A stretch of 64,000 nucleotides of DNA from Dryococelus australis (taxonomy: Eukaryota > Arthropoda > Insecta > Phasmatodea > Phasmatidae), in assembly GCA_029891345.1 (NCBI GenBank), contig CM057003.1, forward strand, positions 12,254,709 to 12,318,708, given 5' to 3'. Each line of letters starts with the position of its first letter. The first letter of the stretch is position 1. The translations under genes and the position numbers were made by a program. Below, in pieces: positions 53,159-62,696 of this stretch. The notes under the pieces were generated by a model that worked only from the letters and a program-made list of their open reading frames with translations, did no database searches and had not been told where the DNA came from.

Positions 53159-54557
53159 CATACGTCAAAATATCGTGTTTATGATTGTTGAAACCACAAC
53201 TCGCTGTTAATGAAGTGTTTATGAAGAGCACATTTTAATTACTTGTGCTTTAATGACTTTAAATGCATCTAACTCACTCGTAGATGTTGGATTTGTGTCA
53301 ATAACCACGCGTATACATATTATCAACGTTACTGGTATCGGCAGTTTCGCGTAACCTACGTTACAATAATTATTACTTGTCAACATGCTCCTGATGTAGG
53401 TGCGGAAAACATAACCACCAACCACCCCCAGCCAGTATTCTTCCCAGCGGCAATCGAAGTTGTCGTCCTTGAAGAGACGCCAAGAACGCTTAGCGTCCTG
53501 TCGTCGAGTGACCTTGAACTTCCTGCGATTACGCTGAATACCGCTTCTTAAAACAGTCACGTCAATAAAGCAAGCGACAAGCCGACTTGTCTCCACAGTG
53601 AACGGGAACGCAATTCTAAGGGTGACATCTGACCTTTTTGGAACATACGAGATGGGTTCGCAATAAAATGTGCGATTCCTGGGAACTCTTCATTCGCGCA
53701 ACCCCCCCCCCCCCCAAACTAATAATAGTGGGGAGAGGGGTGATGACTGCATGTAGTCATTTTCTAACGAGGCACCGTTGCGTCAGTCCGCCTGGCTGCG
53801 GGAGCTCTCCCCCGTGACGTCACCAAGATGGCAGCCGTGACGTCACCTCGCCATGCGCGAGTGGTTTGCCTTCATTACCGCCGTCTTAAAAGTGTTCAAG
53901 GTCTATTTTGTTTTCTTTGTTAACATTTGCAGACTTTTTCGCTGTGGTTTGATATAACAGTTTGAAAGTCAATGGCTGAGCATTCGTTTTGGGGAGAGAG
54001 AGAGAGAGAGAGAGAGAGAAACACAATTCTATATGATATCGGACTTCTAAATTTATATATTTTTTGTACGAATCTAAAAACTAAAACAAATTTAATACGT
54101 AAGGCTACAGCTCGGAATGATTGTCCATTTCATCAGAATGTCAATACGAAAATACTGAAGATCTAGGCTAGACGCAGTGCTGTATGGATTTCCAATTCCC
54201 CAGCTTGTTGTTTTCCTATCGCATTCCAAGCTAATTCATGTGCATTGCATTCATGTGTGTCTCTCCCTTGCCACGCACATAATATAGATAGCCGAGTTAA
54301 CAACACATACTTGCAAAGTACATAAGTACATCATTGTGTACGCGTGTTAAGGAAGAACGTATGAGTAATTGATTTCCCAACTTTGTACAGTAACATTCCT
54401 ATATTTTCAGATCGATATGTTGTAGATTTCTTAAACTGTAAATATATCAAAAATATCCATTACCGTTTAAGAAATTTACTGAAATCATTTTCATAGCCAG
54501 CACTACAGGTAATGATGAGTATTTGGGGCCCATTTTACCTAGGATAAAAGAGAGAAT
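53159..54557. other. Mostly unassigned; one 125-codon frame and a (GA)n run
   Basis: A minus-strand frame at 53219-53596 (125 codons, with KFKVTRRQDAKRSWRLFKDD and CRWEEYWLGVVGGYVF) has fairly balanced composition but no known domain. It could be a fragment of an exon or chance. C-run at 53702-53715; (GA)n at 53995-54019. Confidence 0.25.
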
Positions 54558-54855
54558 TAGGGACTGCGAAATTTCGCCAGTTCATTTAAGAACAAGCTAG
54601 ACTTCAAAATTATGTACATTTCTGTTAGTTTTGCAATTGAATCATAGTTTAGTAACCATGGCCTAATGAACTCTGAACCAATAACAGACCTGCAAGTTAA
54701 TAAGCAGCATCGAATCCCGTGCCATCTGGTCTAAGATAAAGTTGGATAATGACTGGGGTAACAGCCAATGAACAGAAGGCTGAGGATTGACAATACATAA
54801 GACAGCGGAAACTACCCTACAAGTAGTTTAAAACGCAAAATTTTCGTGTTCATAG
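54558..54855 (-). mobile_element. Family D MITE, reverse orientation
   Basis: TAGGGACTGCGAAATTTCGC at one end, GCAAAATTTTCGTGTTCATA at the other. Interior CTGACCAATAACAG-like and CCCGTGCCATCTGGTCTAAG. The target duplication is not clear. Confidence 0.65.
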
Positions 54856-54980
54856 TGATAGTTATAAATTAGATTTCAGTAACATACAAGCTGCTCCTTT
54901 TATTTCTCGCACGAAATAACTTATTTATTACTAATGTTGTGTTTAGGTGAAAGCTTTCTGCTTAGTAGCAGAACACGAAA

Positions 54981-55042
54981 TTACTTGACGACGATAAGAA
55001 TCTCGAATAAATTACTTGACGACGATAAAAATCTCGAATAAA
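54981..55042. repeat. 31-bp tandem duplication
   Basis: TTACTTGACGACGATAAGAA at 54981 recurs at 55012 with one change. Confidence 0.85.
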
Positions 55043-55199
55043 TTTCACTGGGTCGTGAAATATATATATATTACCATTTTTCCCATTTCCGCTTTCAGTT
55101 CTTATTCCTTCCTTGGCAGCTTAGTAGCTATCGGTTATACAAACTTTAGAGTACAAAATACGTCATATTCTTCAGAAATTAGTTCCTCACCATATTGTC

Positions 55200-55429
55200 G
55201 TGGCCGCGGTGGTTGTGCGGTTAGCCTGCTACGGTCACTCCCGAATTTTCGCATGTGATAATCGTGGCGGACGATGCCGCTGTTCGGCGGTTTTTTTCGG
55301 GGAACTTCAGTTTCCCCCGCTTTTTCATCTTGGCACTGCTCCATTCTCAACTCGATCACCCTCATCGGCTCTCAAGAACTCGCTGTTAATAGCCACCCAA
55401 ATCTCTTCACTCACTCACTCAATCACTAA
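55200..55429 (+). mobile_element. SINE-1, internal deletion of the B-box
   Basis: TGGCCGCGGTGGTTGTGCGG head runs directly into CACTCCCGAATTTTCGCATG, so anticodon region and B-box are missing. Body and (TCAC)n tail are otherwise good. Flanked by CCATATTGTC (55190-55199) and CCATGTTGTC (55430-55439). Confidence 0.88.
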
Positions 55430-55482
55430 CCATGTTGTCATGGACTGTAAACAATGTTTCTTGGTGTACTGACAGTTATAGG

Positions 55483-55766
55483 TAGGGATAGGAAAATTTA
55501 ACGAATTCATTTTGGGACAAGAGAGACGTCAAACACATATACAGTGGAGTTACATTTGTAATTGGATTACAGTTCATTATACAAGCTCTAAACGTCTCTG
55601 AGCCAATAGCGAGCTTGCAAGGAAACGAGTAGCGAATCTCTTCCTGCCAGGTCTGAGGTAACACAGGGTCAGCAGCCAACGAAAAAAACATCTAAGGCTC
55701 TAGTGTACATAGGACTGTGGAGTCTAGCCTACAGGTAATTGAACTAGCGAAATTTTCCTATCCCTA
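55483..55766 (-). mobile_element. Family D hAT-type MITE, perfect 8-bp TSD
   Basis: TAGGGATAGGAAAATTTAAC at the left and GCGAAATTTTCCTATCCCTA at the right. Perfect GTTATAGG at 55475-55482 and 55767-55774; the second copy overlaps the first bases of the family B element, so D inserted at its edge. Confidence 0.93.
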
Positions 55767-55770
55767 GTTA

Positions 55771-55998
55771 TAGGCTATCTATAGTAAAGTGAGCACTTTT
55801 GAAAGCCCTCTCATTTAGAATAATAGTCAATAAAGATATTTTATTTTAGCCCTCGACGTTAACTTCCGAGTGTGGTTGCATATACACACTGTGCTTACTA
55901 CTTACACGGCGACATTTAAGGCCATTGAAGTATACAAATGGCTGAAAGTAAAACGTAATTAGGGCCTCAGAAGTGCCCACTTTACAGTGAACAGCCTA
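55771..55998 (+). mobile_element. Family B MITE, complete
   Basis: TAGGCTATCTATAGTAAAGT at the left and CACTTTACAGTGAACAGCCT at the right. Interior as in the copies at 1794 and 19123. Confidence 0.82.
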
Positions 55999-56024
55999 TA
56001 TGTAACGGAACTAACTTCTGTAGG

Positions 56025-56260
56025 GTACTGTTTATAGTGACCTGGAAATCTCACGGATTCATTTAGTGTCAATCTAAACGCCAAACAACTGCACTATTGT
56101 GGCAATTTGCCACTGAGCAGAAAGTTATTGTCACTCCACAGAGCCCAGTGAACAAATGAGAGATGTCTTGGAGATAGAGTGATCGAATAACGCAATGACA
56201 ACCTAAGAGACGCAATCAATCGAAGTATGTAGTACTGTGAAACCTAGCTTATTAACCATT
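56025..56260. mobile_element. Possible diverged hAT-type MITE (family D-like)
   Basis: TCTCACGGATTCATTTAGTG and GTCAATCTAAACG recall the family D left end, and the length fits, but the right end is unclear. Confidence 0.35.
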
Positions 56261-56359
56261 TTAATTTGCTAAATTGTTGGGTCTCGATGAATATGACGCC
56301 AGCAATTGTGTTTCTAATAACATATACAAAGAATAACTATGTAATCCCTTCAAACATAT

Positions 56360-57296
56360 TGTTACAATTTCTCTCTCGAAATTCAGTAGGCTTAACCAAG
56401 TTCGTTAAGAGACGGAGGCCTTGATTAAATAGAAGAGTTAATTATAATTTCCTAATTTTCGTTACAATAACTACAACAAAATTCTCTCAACTCAACATAT
56501 CACAACAAATTGATATTACTTACTGTTCAAAATTAATGACTCCAATTATTACAATTTATTATAACCACAAAGAAATCGATGAAATTAAGTAATTAAAAAT
56601 CAGTCCCAATAGACTGTGCATCAACCTATTCAATTATTTTATCAATTACGCGTCGATATTTGACAGTTCCATTATTTACAATAAAATCCGTATTACATGT
56701 CCATTCAAGTTCACCTCAGTTCAGTCCAGGTCCCACCAGGCTACAATGTTCTAGAGTCCTCCGAGCGCCCTCACACACAGTAGGCTTCACTCGTCGATTT
56801 CACTTCCTCTCGTCCATTCACAACACAAACACCTCGTCCGAAGTCGCACCGCACCTGTCTTAGCGCCCGCACTCAGTTAGATGGCCTTCGCCCAAAGATT
56901 GCTGGCCGCTGGACCGTGGCAGTATATTTAGTGTCGTAGACAGTCGCCCAGAATTTTCTCTAGTTCGCGCGTTGCGGTGAGCGTCCTAATTCCCAGAATA
57001 TCTGTTCGCCTCCTACTGGTGTTGGCTTCTTCAGCTTCAGCCGGGGGGAGGGGAAGAAGGGCATGTGACGCCATCCAGTCTCAATATAATTTTCTTGCGC
57101 CTCCTCTCGGCTTCTTCAGCGGGGCGGGGGAGGGGTTGTGACTCAAGCAAGTCTTGCCTCTGTCAGTTATTCACGGGCTTGCCATAACGTAGCCAACAGG
57201 GCAGCGAGCGCGTCGTTCCAGAAAGAAGGGAGGATCGAGGTGACCCACTCCCCACAGCGCCGGACATCCTCCCGACGCCAGCTGCAACGCGTAACG
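56360..57296 (-). mobile_element. LTR-like remnant (family Q), copy 3
   Basis: Plus-strand left edge TGTTACAATTTC and right edge near CAACGCGTAACG are the inverted TGTTAC/GTAACA termini. The shared block lies at about 56385-56440 (reverse complement TCCGTCTCTTAACGAAC). Two GC-rich parts contain GGCTTCTTCAGC twice. No internal coding region beside it. Confidence 0.4.
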
Positions 57297-57408
57297 ATAC
57301 TGTGTAGTGTGAATTAGAAGGCACGTTCTGCATTGTGCAAGACCACATAGTACAAATGAAACGATATCGTTGTTGCACGCGGTGCAAGCAATGTTACGAT
57401 CGCGTCTA

Positions 57409-57563
57409 AAGGCTGTTCACGATAAAGTGAGCACTTTAGAAATGAAGCTTAGAAAAATTTCACTGCCCCTGCACTCATATATTTTAATGGGCACACTGAG
57501 AGACATTCGTCCAGTAAAGTTGGTAACGATGGATGGAAAGTAGTTCTATATCTTAACGTTGAA
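57409..57563 (+). mobile_element. Family A MITE, left part (split)
   Basis: AAGGCTGTTCACGATAAAGT through GGTAACGATGGATGGAAAGT to AACGTTGAA. It resumes at 61003 on the other side of the gypsy-type element. Confidence 0.85.
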
Positions 57564-58300
57564 GTAGAACCGCAACTAACGCGACGGAGGAGGCATCTGC
57601 TTGTAATACGAAACGTTTATTGAAATCAGGAAAGACGAGCACGGGAGGATGCGAAATAGCAAATTTCAGGTCGTTGAAAGCCTTCTCCTGTTGCTCTCCC
57701 CACACAAAAGGGACATTTTTCATACGTAAATTATTTCGGCGTAACTATCAATAAAACGTGCAAAGTACCCTAACATAGCCATAAACCTCATTATCCCCTT
57801 AATATTCTTTGATTTCGGAAAATTTATTATCGGGGCAGTTTTCTCCGGGTCCATAATTAAATTTCCCCTACACAGTATAAAACCCAAAACTTTGTCGGGG
57901 TTCACTGTAAAGCCTAGCTCTCTGAGCTTTCCTAATACTTCCCTTATATGGTCCAAATGCTCGTAAACATTCTTGGAAAAAATACAAATGTTATCCAAAA
58001 ATAATATTACAAAATTGAAATGATATTCCTGCAGGGCTTTATGTAGGATACGTGACTAACACAGCCCCCCAAAGTTTACTCCAAAGAGCATTCGGTTCCA
58101 TTCGAAATGCCCCCATGGGGTGACAAAAGCAGTCTATTTTTTACTATTTTCCGCTAGAGTACGCTGATGGAAAGGTGCATTTAAATAAATTACGCTGAAC
58201 ACTTTGACTGCCCCAAAATACTGCAACACTGTCTCAATACTCGGCATTGGAAAAGGATCGACACATACTTTTTTTTTAAATTAATCGATAATCCACGACC
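57564..58300 (-). pseudogene. Reverse transcriptase and start of RNase H, gypsy-type relic
   Basis: The minus strand begins at about 58275 with a DPFPMPSIE-type fingers motif, then FSVIYLNAPFHQ, where gypsy-type elements usually have FS.LDL..GYHQ; the first catalytic Asp therefore appears changed. TAFVTPWGHFEWNRM follows. The catalytic YLDD/YVDD box reads FLDN (about 57991-58002), so the second Asp is lost. An open stretch of 92 codons (57720-57998) covers NPDKV, LGFILCRGNLIMDPEK and GYFARFI, the palm/thumb and connection region. RNase H starts with FVWGEQQEKAF and keeps QADAS before it is cut off. It would have copied RNA into cDNA; now inactive. Confidence 0.85.
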
Positions 58301-58914
58301 AACCTATATTGACCACGTTTTTTCGTAGACACCAGAAAAGCCGGAGAAGCGTCCGGAGAATTTTAATGGCAGCACGATATTTTTTCAAGTAATTCCGACA
58401 CAGTTTCTCTAAGAACTTTCAGCTTTGGTGAAGCACATTGACAAGGTTTCTTTGGTACCGATTCTTCATCAGTGCCATTAATATAATAAGGCATTCACTC
58501 GCAGCACCGTAACCACTTAGTAACAACGTCAGAAAATTCAGCAAGTGTTTCATTCAATTTCCTACGCTAACCCACACTCAGCTAGTCCCCTGTATTTTCT
58601 AGGTTAGAACAGGTGGCCGTTCTACGTTTTTGGCTTACTAACTGAATGCCAGGAGCTTGGGGCTAAAACCACAAAATTAAACGTATTAGTTTAAAAATTA
58701 AGATTTGCCTTTATCTCAGTAATTAATAGAGTCCAAAAATCATAGAACGAATTAAACCAGGCACAATCCAAAACTCCTTCGTCCACGAGTAGCCTGGAAT
58801 TTTAAAATGGAGCCGTAATTTTGCTTCAACATAACAACATTTCCAGTTTGCCACAAATAGCTGGAAGCCATCGCCCGTACATAATTGACCTTTTAGATCA
58901 GGTTATTTTTTAAC

Positions 58915-58985
58915 TAACGTACTTGCAAACTCTTGACTTATAAAATAGCTGGTCGCATCCGTATCTAAAAGGGCGGGAACCTCTT
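58915..58985 (-). pseudogene. Retroviral-type aspartic protease relic
   Basis: VPALLDTDATSYFISQEF fits the active-site region (LLDTGA) with Gly replaced by Asp. The frame downstream soon hits stops. In the living element it would have processed the Gag-Pol polyprotein. Confidence 0.65.
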
Positions 58986-59048
58986 CGTCTTTGATTTCCA
59001 CTTTCAAAAACAATTTGTTATATCTATTCCCACGCTTCCCTATTACTG

Positions 59049-60126
59049 CTACTTTCTCGGCCTATTGTTTATTCTTATTCGCATTTTGAACCTTTTTGCA
59101 ATCCCTGGCATAATGTCCCTTTTTTGCAAAAAAAAAAAAAAACACGTTATCACTTTTGTCCCGCTTTTACATTGACAGGCTATATGCCCTTCTCTCCCGC
59201 ATTTCCAACAACACCTGTCGCTAAACGAAATTGCATACCCACTTTTCCGACTACTTCCCGTGAAGGAAACTGCATAGTCTTTTACCGTTTCCTGTACATT
59301 TTCCTTCTCGTACAACTTTGCGATATAGATTTTATTTTCACCTCAACCGCCCACTTGCGTAACTAATTTAACTTAATCGGCGTATCTTGCCCTACACTAC
59401 ACTGCCTGACTTTGGGAGAAGGATTTTCCATAATTACTTTTACTATTTCTGTGTCCTTGATGCTTTCGTTCGGGGCGCCCGCACACTCTATCACAGACTG
59501 CAAACATTCTAACACTTTCTCATTAGATTTTTGAATACGGTATACACGTGTTTTGAGTAAGTCAGCTTTAGCCCTACGAGGGCATAAACCGTCCCTAATT
59601 CTAACTTCAACACTCTGCCACTCTTCCCCGTCTGCAATATTTGCAAAACCAAACCCATACATTTCGCTGTAAAATATTACATCATATGGGCGTCTGATTT
59701 GAAGGTTTTCGTTTCACGTAATTTATCAACTTGCATGCAAAACTGCGAGATGTTTTCAGGTCCACAGCCACGTAACATATTTGCCGTACTCAGGGAAGAA
59801 ATGGCAAACGAATTTTCACAACATCCTAAAACAATTTTTTGCTGCATCTGAACTGTTTGTGATGCGTTGCATCACCTGTCTTGGCCAACACGGCTATTTT
59901 CTTTCGCAACGCATCGATTCCTTCGTTTCCTCCACCGGGACATTCGCGGCCACAAAATCCGCGAGCAGCGAAGCCTTGTCCAAACGGCAGATTCAGGACG
60001 TCATGTAGATGCTACAGCGCAACCACCAAGCGGACAATACTCTGCACATAATAGTAGAGTGGCGCAGCTTCGAAACCCCCAAGCGCGAGGCGACTGGGGA
60101 AGGCCACAGCGACCTCACTCGTACGG
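59049..60126 (-). pseudogene. gag relic with CCHC zinc knuckles
   Basis: The best-preserved piece is 59363-59662 (99 codons), then, after a shift, 59049-59315 (88 codons) with CCWKCGREGHIACQC, a C-x2-C-x4-H-x4-C knuckle at about 59172-59212. A second knuckle (KKGHYARDC) follows, disrupted by a 14-base A-run on the plus strand at 59130-59143. Upstream (59780-60126) lies further gag-like sequence with stops. Gag would form the particle and bind RNA; not functional here. Confidence 0.75.
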
Positions 60127-61002
60127 TGTTTTACAATCACAATAAATCAATTTCCTCTTCCCCCTACACCTGCGACTAGGAATTTCATTTAATTAACGAA
60201 AAGTTATGTGACAAATTTTTTGTATATTTTTATTTCTACGCACAGTTTTTTCTTGCCACAGAAAGTCAGTATATTATGATAATGCCAGTATTATTTTGGC
60301 CAAGTAGTAACTGGCATCGAGCGTAACTTGACCCCACATAAAAGAACAGCTGGACAGTACCTTCACATTCGAGGACGCCGAGAATTTTGCAGACATAGCG
60401 CGCCTCCACACAAGCGTCCGCAGCTCGCGGACATTTACGAACTGCAAACCGCCGTCCAGGAAATGCAAAGGCGAAACTCCCCGCTGATCGCGCAGGAAGC
60501 TCCCAGGCGAATTTCGTGGCGATGATCCACAGCAGAAAATTAGGGCTCCACAGGAGTTCGACAGCGTTTTCCAACCAAGAATGTTGAAAGAAAGACAATT
60601 GTAAAAACCCTAGCTCACACAGAGGCTCTCTAGGCAACGCCATTACAGAGCTGGGGGTGCTACAACTTCGCACATGTTACTCGTCTGCTGCTGTTACACG
60701 ACTCTCCCCGCCCAGCGCGGCCGCTACCTGGAGTGGCAGCGCTGGCGACGCGCGCGCTCAGCTGGCTTTCTACAGCACTCAGTGGCCATACAAAAACCTT
60801 ATAAAATTACTAACTAAACTATAACATATTACAAAATGCTAATATATATAAATACTAAATATAAGTATAATACAAAACATATTACAATGGCTGGCCGGCC
60901 TAACCATATATTTAATAACATAGTAACCACTCATAAGCGAGCACCCAATTCAAAATTACTGACCGCTGCATACCTTTCTTAAGTTACGACTCACTCGTCA
61001 CA
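60127..61002 (-). mobile_element. Putative 5' LTR of the gypsy-type element
   Basis: On the minus strand it runs from TGTGACGAG to GTAAAACA, a TGT...ACA pair. A TTTATAAGG TATA-like motif lies at about 60800. The single LTR cannot be confirmed by comparison because the 3' LTR is missing, so its inner edge is uncertain. A 135-codon frame inside it (60266-60673) may be chance or an early gag region. Confidence 0.5.
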
Positions 61003-61272
61003 ACGTTGAATAAAAAGTGTTAGTTAACCATTTGTGATAACTTAAAAATTTTTCTTTCAATTTTTTTTTATGAACAGAAGTGTAAAATTAGCAGATTTTT
61101 GTAAAGTATTTCCTTCTCTAATAATTGTACAGTTTCACTTTACTGACGTACAAATAAAGTCATGAGACCCATGCCAATGTTAATTTTGCATAAGGCGGAG
61201 TAATATGCAACGTGCATACAAGTAGATCTGAAGCAGCGCTTTCAAAAGTGCTCATTTTATCGTGAACAGTCT
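61003..61272 (+). mobile_element. Family A MITE, right part (split)
   Basis: Continues from AACGTTGAATAAAAAGTGTT through TCTAATAATTGTACAG and AAGTAGATCTGAAGC to CATTTTATCGTGAACAGTCT. Joined to 57409-57563 it gives one family A copy of about 420 bp. Confidence 0.85.
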
Positions 61273-61900
61273 ATCTATATATATAACATTCATTATAAGA
61301 TAGGGTTGCAGGTCAACGTTCAGTTGCAACATACATGTTCTGTAATGTTAGTGATTTTCTATAGAGAATAATTGTTATACTTGAGCCGTTATACTTTTTT
61401 TTTAACCCAAACAAAAACATAACGCTATGATGGAGAGAGACTCTTCTTTCCGAACTCTGAGTCGGCCAAATAAGGAGCCGTGTACGCAATCCCACTTAGT
61501 TGGTAGCACTGCCATTTGCCGTCAACAGTTGCAGGAAATTAAAATTTAAAAGTACTCCATTTCTGCGTTGTCAAACGTGTGAGAGGTTGACGTTTCCGGA
61601 CTTCCGTCCACCTCGTTCGTGTTCGGATAAAAGAAGAGACGACTGCAAAATGTGTGGTCGGTGCTTCGGACGCAAAGGTGATCAAAGGCGAATATTTAAG
61701 ATTCTGGATTTCCTTGAAACTCAGGCCCTAGTGGAAAAGTGTCCAATTATAAAATGTGTTTGCAAATGCGCAGTGTTTGTCCAGTTATATGTTAAAAATA
61801 TAACGAATCAGTTTTAAATCCCGAACCAAAGAACGTCTTTGCAACTATTATTGCACGAACTTACAGCACTAAAATTCCATTTACGGCGGGAAATCACGGA
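61273..61900. other. Unassigned; contains a 105-codon Cys-rich frame
   Basis: Plus-strand frame 61500-61817 starts with ATG and reads through a cysteine-rich middle (CQTCERLTF, CKMCGRCFGRKGDQRR, KCVCKC). No known domain is recognised, and promoter or splice signals were not found. It could be a chance frame or an exon. Confidence 0.25.
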
Positions 61901-62696
61901 TAGGCTGTTCATGGTTAACCGAGCAGTTTTCAAATCAATCTTTGAAAAATGTCTTTGCCCCTACCAGCATTTTTTTTTATGGGACCACTGAATGGCATGC
62001 GCGGAGTAAAGTTGGTAAAAGCAGTTCACGGTAAAATGCGCATTTGTGAAAGCCCTGCTTAAGAACTACTTGTATGCACGTTGTGTATTGTTCCGTCTTA
62101 TGTAAAATTAACATTGACATAGGCCTCATCACTTTATTCATACTTCGGTAACGTGAACATGTGAAATTATTAGAGAAGTAAACATTTTACAAATCTGCTA
62201 ATTTTTACGCTTCGATGCATTAAAAGAAACACAGAAAAAGAAAGAAATAATTTAAATCACTACAAATGGTTACCCAACAATTTTAATTCGATGTTAAGAT
62301 ATGGAACTATTTTCTATCCTTCGTTATCAACTTTACTAGATGCATATCACTCTGTGCGCCCGTTAAAGTTTATGGAGACATGAGCAGTGACTTTTTTCTA
62401 ACGTTGATATCAGAAGTACTTACTTTATCGTGAGCAGCTTTTAACAATTTGTAAGAACTTATATTATTTCTTTCGCTTTAAGGTATTTTTTTAATGCTTC
62501 GAAGTGTAAAAATTTGCAAATTAAAAAAATATGTACTTTTCTAATAATTTCACAGTTTCACTTGAGCGACGCATGGATAAAGTGATGAGGCCATGGCAAT
62601 GTTAATTTTTAATATGGCGTAAGAATACACAATACGCATACAAGTATATCATAAGCCAAGGTTTACAAAAGTGCTCAGTTTGCCGTGAACAGCCTT
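61901..62696 (+). mobile_element. Family A MITE with a second copy inside
   Basis: The outer left part is 61901-62020 (TAGGCTGTTCATGGTTAACC to GTAAAGTTGGTAAAA), the outer right part 62439-62696 (TAATAATTTCACAG, GACGCATGGATAAAGTGATG, TTTGCCGTGAACAGCCTT). Confidence 0.85.
62021..62438 (-). mobile_element. Family A MITE, inner copy reversed
   Basis: GCAGTTCACGGTAAAATGCG at the left and ACTTTATCGTGAGCAGC at the right. Interior ATTATTAGAGAAGTAAAC and ATCAACTTTACTAGATGC are the inverse of the outer copy's blocks. 418 bp. Confidence 0.85.

Larger units (their letters stand above)
57564..61002 (-). mobile_element. Ty3/gypsy-type LTR retrotransposon, 3'-truncated and degenerate
   Basis: Minus-strand order is LTR-like segment, gag with zinc knuckle, protease, reverse transcriptase and the first part of RNase H; then the element stops at the MITE. 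The rest of RNase H, integrase, any envelope and the 3' LTR are absent. The right edge starts TGTGACGAG on the minus strand. ACGTTG stands at 61003-61008 and also at 57556-57561, as a target duplication would. Stops and frameshifts occur throughout, so this is a dead copy. Confidence 0.85.

Noticed and set aside
57404-57420. TGTTACG at 57390 as the LTR edge of family Q copy 3
   Set aside because: The alignment with copy 1 stops earlier, near 57296, and this motif lies just before the family A MITE.
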